Source: Candidatus Omnitrophota bacterium
Lineage (GTDB): Bacteria > Omnitrophota > Gorgyraeia > Gygaellales > JAHJCI01
Assembly (NCBI GenBank): GCA_016783355.1
Contig: JADHWR010000001.1
Coordinates: 1 to 64,000 of the forward strand
DNA: 64,000 nt
Reading direction: 5' to 3'
Position numbers and translations under genes: made by a program. Positions 34,367 through 40,939 of the stretch are shown piece by piece. The notes under the pieces are model-generated. The model saw only the letters and a list, made by a program, of their open reading frames with translations. It did no database searches and had not been told where the DNA came from. The number at the start of each line of letters is the position of its first letter. The first letter of the stretch is position 1.

Positions 34367-37035
34367 TTAATCTCCTCCATCTCTAACCAATTCTTACCCT
34401 TCTTTATTACTACCTTTATGGGAACAGAAAGGGCTAAGGCATTCTCCATCTCATAAGATATCATCTCAATTGCCCTCTGCAATTGCCCGTTCGGTATCTC
34501 AAAAATAAGTTCATCGTGAATTTGCAGGAGGAGCTTCGCCGAAAGCGTTCTTTCCTCAATCTTCTGATATATCTTAATCATCGCCATCTTAATTAAATCT
34601 GCTGCCGAGCCTTGGATGGATGAATTTACTGCCTGCCTTTCGGCAAATGCACGAACTGCGGCATTCTGATGATTAATGTCAGGGAGATAGCGATGGCGAC
34701 CTAAAATAGTTGTTACAAAATTGTCTTTTTTTGCCTTTTCAATCTGCCTGGCGATATAATCTTTTACTCTGGGATACCTTAAAAAATAGGCATCAATAAA
34801 GCGAGTTGCCTCCTCCCTTGAAATTCCTAATTCCCTTGCTAAACCAAAGGAAGATAGACCATAAATAATTCCAAAATTTATGCGCTTTGCTACTTCTCGC
34901 ATCTGATCATTGACAATAGAATCCTCTGTGCCATAAACTAAAGAGGCAGTGGCACGATGTATGTCTTTGCCTTGCGAAAAAGCATCAATCAGCACCTTCT
35001 CGCCTGATAAATGTGCCAGAACCCTTAATTCTACCTGAGAATAATCAAAAGAGACCAAAAAATTATCCTCGCAACTCGTGATGAAAGCCTTTCGTATCTT
35101 GCGCCCTAACTCTGTCTTAATCGGTAGATTTTGCAAATTAGGATTAGAGGAGCTCAGTCTTCCCGTCTGTGTTCCTGTTTGATTGAAGAATGTATGAATG
35201 CGCAGGGTTTTTTTATCTGCCAGTTCCATTAAGGCATCGATATAAGTAGATTTTATTTTACAAAGCATACGATATTCCAATAAAATTTTTGGTAAGGGAT
35301 GCTGGCTTGCTAAGACAGCAAGAACCTCCTCATCGGTAGAGGCGCCTGTCTTTTTCTTTTTTATCACCGGCAGTTTTAATTTCTCAAAAAGAACCTGACG
35401 TAGCTGTAAGGGTGAGTTGATATTAAACGGCCCACCAGCAAGATGATAAATTTTACTGACCAGGCCTTTGCGCTTTTCTTCAATTTCAATGCCCAAGGCT
35501 TTAAGAAACTCTAAATCAAGCTTTATACCCTCTAATTCCATCTGCGCTAAAACAGGAATCAAGCGAATCTCTAAGTCGCAAAAGATGCGAAAGCTATCTT
35601 TAAGCTTTAGTTCTTTCTCTAAAACCGACTTAAGTGTTCCAATAACAACACAAACCTCAAGTGGACTTATCTTTCCTGCCCCGTTCGAAGTCCCCGCCGT
35701 AGGCGGGGCAGTCGCCCCGGGCGTCTTACTTCGAACGGGGCCTGCATCCAAAATTCTCTTCAGATAATCCCAGCACAGGCTCTCAAGACTATAATCAGAC
35801 CGGGACGGATTCAAAAGATAAGCAGCAATCATCGTATCAAAACCTAACCCTTCTAGGGCGATATTATGCCGGGCTAATCGCAAAAAGATATCTTTTAGAT
35901 TGTGGCCGATTTTCTTAATCTTTGGGTCTCTAAGGACAGGTTCAATGCTCTTTAAGGAGCCTTTCTCTAATTCTAAAAAAGAATCACTCTCTGGAAGATA
36001 AACTGTCAACCCCTCCTCATTCATATAGAGAATCAACTCACCTGCCTGCCTAAACTGATCAATCCCGGCAACCTGCCTGTTGGCACTTCGACGGAGTTTA
36101 TCCCGAGCGAAGTCGAGGGACTCAGTGCTAGCACTCCGACTTCGCTCAGTGCCAACCCTGAGCTTGTCGAAGGGTTGCTCAGGTAAATCTTTAAGAAATT
36201 TTTTAAATTCTAACTCACGAAAGATTTCATAAAGATTTCTATAGTCAGGCTTCTTTATCTTTAAACTTTGCGCATCAAATTCTATATCTAAATCTGTCCT
36301 TAATTGTGCAAGATAATGACATAGTTTTATTTGCTCAATCTTTTCTTTCAAGCGAGAACGAAGCTTTTGTTCTTTTATCTGATCCAAATTCAATAAGAGA
36401 TTTTCCAGAGACTTAAATTTATCCAGGAGCTTGGTGGCGGTCTTTTCTCCTATGCCAGGAACACCCGGGATATTATCAGCTGTATCTCCGGCAAGAGCAA
36501 TAAAGTCAGCAATTCTGCCGGGTAAAAATCCGTATTGGCGCTTAACCCCTGCCACATCATAAATTATCTTTTTGTCTTTATGAGGATGCAGAACAATAAC
36601 TCCCTCATCCACTAATTGCAAGATATCCTTATCAGCGCTGACAATCATTATTGTAAAATCCTTCTCTTTTGCCTTCCTGGTTAATGTCGCAATAACATCG
36701 TCTGCTTCAAAGCCCTCCTTCTCAAATATATTAATTCCAAAGGCCTTGATTATCTTTTTAATGTAAGGCAGTTGAGTCACTAAATCCGCAGGCATAGGAG
36801 GACGTTGTATCTTGTAACGCGCAAATTCTTTTTGGCGAAATGTGTGCCTTGAGACATCAAAACATACACCCATATACTGCGGATTTATCTCTTTTAAAAC
36901 CTTATTCAGAAAATTCACAAAGCCATAAATAGCATTGGTACAAAGACCGTAAGAGGTCGCAAGCCCCCTTATGGCATAATAGGCGCGGTAACAGATGCCG
37001 TTGGCATCAATAAGTACTACTTGGGCTTTATCCAT
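34363..37035 (-). CDS. polA: DNA polymerase I with two in-frame repeat insertions
   Basis: PolA (890 aa) contains the 5'-3' exonuclease (residues 1-280), a 3'-5' exonuclease-like domain and the polymerase domain. Motif A (DYSQVELRVLAHL) is near 664, the O-helix is EVAKRINFGIIYGLSSFG, and motif C has His840-Asp841 in QIHDELIFEIP. The proofreading motifs are degenerate, with no DxE, so that domain is probably inactive, as in Bacillus and Thermus enzymes. Two stretches are repeat-encoded. Residues about 286-320 come from a CTGAGCTTGTCGAAGGG-type repeat. Residues about 432-453 come from a palindromic element with target duplication. Both lie in linkers outside catalytic motifs. Confidence 0.95.
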   Translation of the reverse strand: MDKAQVVLIDANGICYRAYYAIRGLATSYGLCTNAIYGFVNFLNKVLKEINPQYMGVCFDVSRHTFRQKEFARYKIQRPPMPADLVTQLPYIKKIIKAFGINIFEKEGFEADDVIATLTRKAKEKDFTIMIVSADKDILQLVDEGVIVLHPHKDKKIIYDVAGVKRQYGFLPGRIADFIALAGDTADNIPGVPGIGEKTATKLLDKFKSLENLLLNLDQIKEQKLRSRLKEKIEQIKLCHYLAQLRTDLDIEFDAQSLKIKKPDYRNLYEIFRELEFKKFLKDLPEQPFDKLRVGTERSRSASTESLDFARDKLRRSANRQVAGIDQFRQAGELILYMNEEGLTVYLPESDSFLELEKGSLKSIEPVLRDPKIKKIGHNLKDIFLRLARHNIALEGLGFDTMIAAYLLNPSRSDYSLESLCWDYLKRILDAGPVRSKTPGATAPPTAGTSNGAGKISPLEVCVVIGTLKSVLEKELKLKDSFRIFCDLEIRLIPVLAQMELEGIKLDLEFLKALGIEIEEKRKGLVSKIYHLAGGPFNINSPLQLRQVLFEKLKLPVIKKKKTGASTDEEVLAVLASQHPLPKILLEYRMLCKIKSTYIDALMELADKKTLRIHTFFNQTGTQTGRLSSSNPNLQNLPIKTELGRKIRKAFITSCEDNFLVSFDYSQVELRVLAHLSGEKVLIDAFSQGKDIHRATASLVYGTEDSIVNDQMREVAKRINFGIIYGLSSFGLARELGISREEATRFIDAYFLRYPRVKDYIARQIEKAKKDNFVTTILGRHRYLPDINHQNAAVRAFAERQAVNSSIQGSAADLIKMAMIKIYQKIEERTLSAKLLLQIHDELIFEIPNGQLQRAIEMISYEMENALALSVPIKVVIKKGKNWLEMEEIK
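35675..35745. mobile_element. 61-bp palindromic element with CCTGC target duplication, inside polA
   Basis: The element (35680-35740) starts CCCGTTCGAAGT and ends CTTCGAACGGGG. It has an inner palindrome CCCCGCC/GGCGGGG and perfect flanking repeats CCTGC (35675-35679, 35741-35745). Element plus repeat is 66 bases, adding 22 codons (PVRSKTPGATAPP through TSNGA). Removing it restores DAG directly followed by KISP. Confidence 0.9.
36078..36180. repeat. CTTGTCGAAGGG-family repeat inside polA
   Basis: This stretch combines GTTGGCACT and AGTGCCAAC arms, GCGAAGTCGAGGG and CCTGAGCTTGTCGAAGGG segments. The same segments form the tandem block at 37079-37270. It is in frame, adding about 34 residues between the 5'-3' exonuclease and the 3'-5' exonuclease-like domain. 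Confidence 0.75.
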
Positions 37036-37071
37036 TTAGAAAATCAAGCATAAAATAAAAATAGGAATGGG

Positions 37072-37275
37072 TTGACACCTCGACTTCGTCCCTCGACTTC
37101 GTCCCTCGACTTCGTCCCTCGACTTCGTCCCTCGACTTCGCTCGGGACGACCCTGAGCTTGTCGAAGGGTCGCTCGGGACGACCCTGAGCTTGTCGAAGG
37201 GTCGCTCGGGACGACCCTGAGCTTGTTGTCGAAGGGTCGCTCAGTGTCAATCCTGAGCTTGTCGAACGGATTGAA
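37072..37275. repeat. Tandem repeats between polA and the TPR gene
   Basis: The 243-base gap is almost filled by repeats. About five 13-bp units CTCGACTTCGTCC start at 37079. About three 32-bp units follow, containing CCCTGAGCTTGTCGAAGGG and TCGCTCGGGACGA, and the last carries a 3-bp TTG duplication. A partial unit near 37250-37270 ends with CTTGTCGAACGG. Related segments lie in polA (36078-36180) and at the 3' end of uppS (58752-58787). The open frame across the block is a by-product of the repeats. This family looks like the widely dispersed CTTCGACAAGCTCAGG repeats seen in many environmental genomes. Confidence 0.8.
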
Positions 37276-37278
37276 TTA

Positions 37279-38223
37279 TTAGTTTTTAGGGGTTAATTCC
37301 GTGGCTATCTTTTCTAAAGTCTGCTTTGCAGTTACAATATCATCCTGCTCATAGAATCTGATCGCATCTTGAAACTTGGCCTGCATAATAGCGATGTGTT
37401 CTTGTTTTTGTTTTTCTTTAATCTCTTTATTTATTTTATCTATTAAGGTCAAAAATGAGTCTCTGTCTGACGGGTCCAAAGAAATGGCTAACACCAGTGC
37501 ATTTTTTGCTTCCTCTATTTTGTGCTCTTCATATAAATCATCAGCCAGTTCCTTAAGTTTTTGAATCTCTTTTAACTCTGTTAATCTGACTGCCTTTTTA
37601 TGAATGGCGAGCTCACGCACTAAACTAAGCGTCTCTTCCTCTATCAACTCCTGCTGAAGAGAAGGCTGAGTCTCTGCGATGGCCTGGCGTCTGCGTTTCG
37701 CCCACTCCACCCAAGACTCACCGGGAATTCCCAATTCTATACGTTTTTTCCAATAATCAAAAGCCTTCTTTAGTTCTCTTTTTTGCTCATAAAGCATAGC
37801 TAAATTTGAATATAAATTATGATACTGGGGATTTAATTTTAGTCCAACTAAATAAATCTTCTCTGCCCTATCAAGTAAACCCTTGGCCTCAAACATAATT
37901 CCTAAATCATTGTAAGCAATAACATAAGCAGGGTCTAACTCAATTGCCTTCTGATAACAGACTGTGGCACTATCTAAATCACCGCGCTGCTGAAACTGCA
38001 AACCTTGACTTCGAAGAAGACGTGCCTCTTTTTGAAAAGTAGTTTGTTTCTGCGCAAAAAGTGAGGTTGGGAAACAGAATAAGTTAATTGTTATAAATAA
38101 ATTAATTGCTACAAAAGAGATAATTCCCTTTGTAAACCCCGTTCGAAATTCCTCCAATCTTTGCTTAAGGCTTAATGATACATAAGTAGCCGAGGCTTTT
38201 GAATCTATCTTAAATCTATGCAT
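37279..38223 (-). CDS. TPR-repeat protein, probably exported or membrane-anchored
   Basis: This 314-residue protein has tetratricopeptide repeats at about residues 65-165 (GLQFQQRGDLDSATVCYQKAIELDP and following) and a second helical TPR-like region near the C-terminus (LADDLYEEHKIEEAKNALVLAISLDP). Residues about 34-57 form a hydrophobic segment ending in SLFAQ, resembling a signal peptide. The first 28 or so residues, including the ATG, are encoded inside a palindromic element (38138-38242), so the ancestral start has probably been displaced. The function is unknown; TPR proteins usually mediate protein-protein contacts. Confidence 0.8.
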   Translation of the reverse strand: MHRFKIDSKASATYVSLSLKQRLEEFRTGFTKGIISFVAINLFITINLFCFPTSLFAQKQTTFQKEARLLRSQGLQFQQRGDLDSATVCYQKAIELDPAYVIAYNDLGIMFEAKGLLDRAEKIYLVGLKLNPQYHNLYSNLAMLYEQKRELKKAFDYWKKRIELGIPGESWVEWAKRRRQAIAETQPSLQQELIEEETLSLVRELAIHKKAVRLTELKEIQKLKELADDLYEEHKIEEAKNALVLAISLDPSDRDSFLTLIDKINKEIKEKQKQEHIAIMQAKFQDAIRFYEQDDIVTAKQTLEKIATELTPKN

Positions 38224-38247
38224 ATCTAAATTTCGAACGGGGTAAAC
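38133..38247. mobile_element. 105-bp CCCGTTCGAA element with TAAAC target duplication, 5' end of TPR gene
   Basis: The element (38138-38242) has 13-bp inverted termini CCCGTTCGAAATT and AATTTCGAACGGG plus a terminal G. It is flanked by perfect direct repeats TAAAC (38133-38137, 38243-38247). It does not preserve frame (element plus repeat is 110 bases) and supplies a new start codon to the TPR gene. Its right-hand TAAAC is shared with the adjacent GIY-YIG element, so the two copies sit head to tail. Confidence 0.88.
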
Positions 38248-38504
38248 CCCGTTCGAAATAGGAAACGCTTTAATCTATCGTTCAAATAGCGTTTACCCTT
38301 TCCAGACTTCAGGTGTTTTTCTCTACTCATTGCATCATATTTATTTAGACAGGCTTCATAATAAATAAGCTTAAAGGGGCCTCTATTCTTAGTAGAAGAC
38401 ACCTTTCCTGAATTATGCTCACTAAAGCGTTTCCGTAAATCATTCGTTAAGCCTGTATACCATTTTTTATCTTTCTGGCTTTGAATTACATAAACATAAT
38501 GCAT
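38226..38504 (-). CDS. GIY-YIG (URI-type) endonuclease, 92 aa
   Basis: This small protein is a single-domain GIY-YIG nuclease. The paired motifs are YVY (residues 3-5) and YTG (16-18), followed by LRKRFSEHNSG (Arg24/26, His30, Asn31) and AMSREKHLK with the likely metal-binding Glu62. The family cleaves DNA or acts on UV-type lesions, and many solitary members have no assigned role. The gene lies inside an inverted-repeat element (38248-38525). Its last residues (RTGFTPFEI) are read through the terminal repeats, with the stop 20 bases beyond the element. There is no clear ribosome-binding site. Its position between metF and the TPR gene is best explained by insertion. Confidence 0.88.
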   Translation of the reverse strand: MHYVYVIQSQKDKKWYTGLTNDLRKRFSEHNSGKVSSTKNRGPFKLIYYEACLNKYDAMSREKHLKSGKGKRYLNDRLKRFLFRTGFTPFEI

Positions 38505-38530
38505 TGCTTGTTATTTCGAACGGGGTAAAT
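38243..38530. mobile_element. 278-bp candidate autonomous element encoding the GIY-YIG nuclease
   Basis: Inverted termini CCCGTTCGAAATA (38248-38260) and TATTTCGAACGGGG-like sequence (ending 38525) enclose the nuclease gene. Direct repeats TAAAC (38243-38247) and TAAAT (38526-38530) flank it, a 4/5 match. The termini are the same as in the small palindromic copies elsewhere in the window. I infer that this is the parental element and the others are internally deleted derivatives; mobility is not proven. Confidence 0.75.
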
Positions 38531-38582
38531 TGAGGCATCTTGATTTTAAGATACATTAAAAAAGCAAAAAGTCAAGAAAATA

Positions 38583-39455
38583 TTAAACGAGCTCTGCCCG
38601 GCGTATTAACTCTGGCACCAAATTGCTCAAGCCCAAAGGCATAATGTGGACTCCCGCGCACATTGGCTTCAATTCTTTAATCAATCCAACAGCAATCTTC
38701 ATTGACATCTGCCGCCGATCCGAGGCCTTCTCCATTTCCTTTATTAGATTATCAGGAACCTTTATACCGGAAATATTCTTATTCATATAACGTGCCATTT
38801 GAGCAGATTTTAATGGAATTATACCGGTTAATATAGTTGTTTTTAAATGTTTTATCTTTGATAAAAAGACAACGAATTTTTCTATATCGAAAATTGCCTG
38901 GGTCTGGAAAAACTGGGCACCGTGCTCAATCTTTTTCTCCATCTTCATAATTTCAGGTTCAAAAGGCTCGGCGCCCGGATTTACTACGGCGCCAGCACAG
39001 AACTGGGGACTCCTTCCTTCCAGGGGGGCGCCACTCATATCAAAGCCCTCCTCTAATTTCTTTATTACACTTAAAAGCTCTATTGAATTTAAGTCAAATA
39101 CTGCTTTTGCTTGCGGATGATCTCCTTTATCCGGAGAATCTCCTGTTAAAATCAAGATATTCTTAATACCAAAGGCTGCGGCGGCTAAAATATCTGATTG
39201 GAGGGCAAGCCGATTCCGGTCACGACAGGTAACTTGAAAAATAGGCTCAAAACCATTTTGTTTTAAGATGATTGAACCGGCAAGAGAACTCAAGCGCATT
39301 ACGGCACTCTGTAGGTCTGTAACATTTATGGCATCGATGCTTGCACCTAAAATCTTTGCCTCCTCTAAAATTAGAGCCGAATCTGCGCCTTTTGGTGGCC
39401 CAATTTCTGAAGTGATTAAAAATTTTCCTGAGTGAATTTTTTCTTGAAAAGTCAT
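38583..39455 (-). CDS. metF: Methylenetetrahydrofolate reductase (MetF family)
   Basis: This 290-residue TIM-barrel flavoprotein reduces 5,10-methylene-THF to 5-methyl-THF. The opening KFLITSEIGPPKGAD carries the conserved glutamate, and the folate/FAD-binding features include VTCRDRNRLALQSDI and NILILTGDSPDKGDH. It overlaps folD by 4 bases. In this operon (fhs-fchA-folD-metF) it would complete the methyl branch of the Wood-Ljungdahl pathway, or simply feed methionine synthesis. No zinc-binding MetV partner is seen nearby. Confidence 0.93.
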   Translation of the reverse strand: MTFQEKIHSGKFLITSEIGPPKGADSALILEEAKILGASIDAINVTDLQSAVMRLSSLAGSIILKQNGFEPIFQVTCRDRNRLALQSDILAAAAFGIKNILILTGDSPDKGDHPQAKAVFDLNSIELLSVIKKLEEGFDMSGAPLEGRSPQFCAGAVVNPGAEPFEPEIMKMEKKIEHGAQFFQTQAIFDIEKFVVFLSKIKHLKTTILTGIIPLKSAQMARYMNKNISGIKVPDNLIKEMEKASDRRQMSMKIAVGLIKELKPMCAGVHIMPLGLSNLVPELIRRAELV

Positions 39456-40297
39456 TTTTTCCTTTGTATCTTTGCTGCCTCAACAAGATTGCGCAAAAGC
39501 ATCATTACAGTAAGGGGGCCTACGCCTCCAGGAACTGGTGTAATCCAGGAGGCCCTCTTTGCTGCTTCTTCAAACTCAACATCTCCCACAATTTTACCAT
39601 TAGCCCTGTTTATCCCGACGTCAATCACAACGGCACCTTCTTTAATCCATTTACCCTTAATTAATCCTGCTCTACCCACAGCAGAAATAAGAACCTGCGC
39701 TCTCTCTACATGCTTGGCTAAATTACCCTTTTCGCTGGTTGCAATATGGCAGACCGCAACTGTAGCAAACTTCTCAAGAAGCATCAATGCCAGGGGCTTA
39801 CCGACAATCCTGCTGTGTCCAACAATAACCACCTCTTTACCATATAAGTCAATACCAGTTACCTCCAGTAACTGCATTACTGCTGCTGTAGTAGTAGGTA
39901 AAATCAAGGCATCCCCAACAATAAGACTCCCCAAATTACTCAGAGACACCCCTTCTATATCCTTTTGGGGCGAAAGTATACTGCTTATCTTTTTATGATC
40001 AATATGGACAGGTAAAGGGAACATTACAACTATCCCGTTTACGTGTTTATCCTGATTTAATCTCTGAATCAGACCGCTGAGGTCTTTTTCTGTTATAACT
40101 TGAGACAATTTATGCAATTGACACTCAATTCCTAAAGCAGAGGATTCTTTTTTCTGTGCTTTAATGTAGGAATCACAACCGGGATTATCTCCTACCTGAA
40201 TAGTTGCCAAAACCGGCCTGATCTTAAAATCAGAGATTTCTTTTGCTAAAGAATTCTTAATCCTGCGCGCAATTGGTCCTGCCTCTAATAATCTCAT
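39452..40297 (-). CDS. folD: Methylenetetrahydrofolate dehydrogenase/cyclohydrolase
   Basis: FolD (281 aa) interconverts methylene-THF and methenyl-THF (NADP-linked) and formyl-THF. The active-site motif SYIKAQKKESSALGI contains the catalytic Tyr and Lys. The Rossmann region includes VVIVGHSRIVGKPLALMLLEK, and the C-terminus has TPVPGGVGPLTVMMLL. It is preceded by a 108-base gap with a 9-bp hairpin. A separate fchA is present, so cyclohydrolase activity may be redundant. Confidence 0.95.
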   Translation of the reverse strand: MRLLEAGPIARRIKNSLAKEISDFKIRPVLATIQVGDNPGCDSYIKAQKKESSALGIECQLHKLSQVITEKDLSGLIQRLNQDKHVNGIVVMFPLPVHIDHKKISSILSPQKDIEGVSLSNLGSLIVGDALILPTTTAAVMQLLEVTGIDLYGKEVVIVGHSRIVGKPLALMLLEKFATVAVCHIATSEKGNLAKHVERAQVLISAVGRAGLIKGKWIKEGAVVIDVGINRANGKIVGDVEFEEAAKRASWITPVPGGVGPLTVMMLLRNLVEAAKIQRKK

Positions 40298-40332
40298 TGT
40301 TTCATTTCAGAAGTCCTGACTTGCGAACTATT

Positions 40333-40372
40333 CAAGCGGGTCCTGGCAGCCCACCGCCTCGCCACCCGCTTG
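40333..40372. repeat. Inverted repeat between fchA and folD
   Basis: Arms CAAGCGGGT (40333-40341) and ACCCGCTTG (40364-40372) form a 9-bp stem with a 22-base loop containing smaller GGC/GCC pairings. The gap between fchA and folD (108 bases) holds nothing else visible. No T-run follows, so it is not a standard terminator. It may be another palindromic repeat. Confidence 0.55.
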
Positions 40373-40405
40373 GTATGCAACCTTACGAAACCTTCTCTGT
40401 GTCCA

Positions 40406-40939
40406 TTATTTGGTAGACAATACATCGTTACATTTTTCCTCAATAAAAGCTCTTCTGTTTCTAACATAGCGATAACTTAGCTGAAGTTCTTTAATAATCT
40501 TTGCGCTTCTTTTTTTCTCTAAATTCCTTAGATTTATCTTAACATTAAAATAAGCACTCCCAAATCCTGCCTCAAGCAAAACCGCGGCTACAGCGACATC
40601 ACTAATTAAGTTTTTATTTGCCTTCGGGAAAAGCAGGGCACATAGTTTTATTCCTTGCTTAGAAAGCCGGGCTACCTTCAAGGGTACATTTAATACTAAG
40701 TTTTTCTTTCCGCTTTTAAAAGCAAAAATGTCCAGATCCACCAGTTTTAAAAATTCCTTTCTTAGGCTTTCGGATTTGCGAAGTCCCCCCCTCATCTCTC
40801 CTTTACTAAAATTAATGACCATGCTGATTAAAGCCATACCCATCGCCGAGGTTAATGCCGCAGCTGCTCCACCGCCTGGAGTGGACTTCCTTGCCGATAA
40901 ATCATCCAGATAACTTTTGAGTGATTTATTATAATACAT
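40406..40939 (-). CDS. fchA: Methenyltetrahydrofolate cyclohydrolase / cyclodeaminase family
   Basis: This 177-residue protein belongs to the formiminotransferase-cyclodeaminase C-terminal family (FchA). It hydrolyses methenyl-THF to formyl-THF. The N-terminal glycine/alanine-rich motif STPGGGAAAALTSAMGMALISMV is typical. It starts 11 bases inside the end of fhs and precedes folD, an arrangement common in acetogens. Confidence 0.9.
   Translation of the reverse strand: MYYNKSLKSYLDDLSARKSTPGGGAAAALTSAMGMALISMVINFSKGEMRGGLRKSESLRKEFLKLVDLDIFAFKSGKKNLVLNVPLKVARLSKQGIKLCALLFPKANKNLISDVAVAAVLLEAGFGSAYFNVKINLRNLEKKRSAKIIKELQLSYRYVRNRRAFIEEKCNDVLSTK

Noticed and set aside
37044..37250. 68-aa minus-strand frame downstream of the TPR gene
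   Set aside because: It consists entirely of repeat-encoded peptides of the DKLR...SEVEG kind.
37079..37270. CRISPR or coding minisatellite
   Set aside because: Units of 13 and 32 bp are contiguous without spacers, and the open frame arises from the repeat itself.
38138..38525. GIY-YIG gene as an intron-homing endonuclease
   Set aside because: No intron or intein features are seen and the flanking genes metF and the TPR gene are not split; the inverted termini and 5-bp repeats point to a different kind of element.
39432..39998. 188-aa open frame on the plus strand
   Set aside because: It is antisense to folD, a secure gene, and its composition reflects the folD codons read backwards.
40333..40372. 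Intrinsic terminator between fchA and folD
   Set aside because: The stem has a large loop and no following T-run, and the two genes belong to the same pathway and likely the same transcript.
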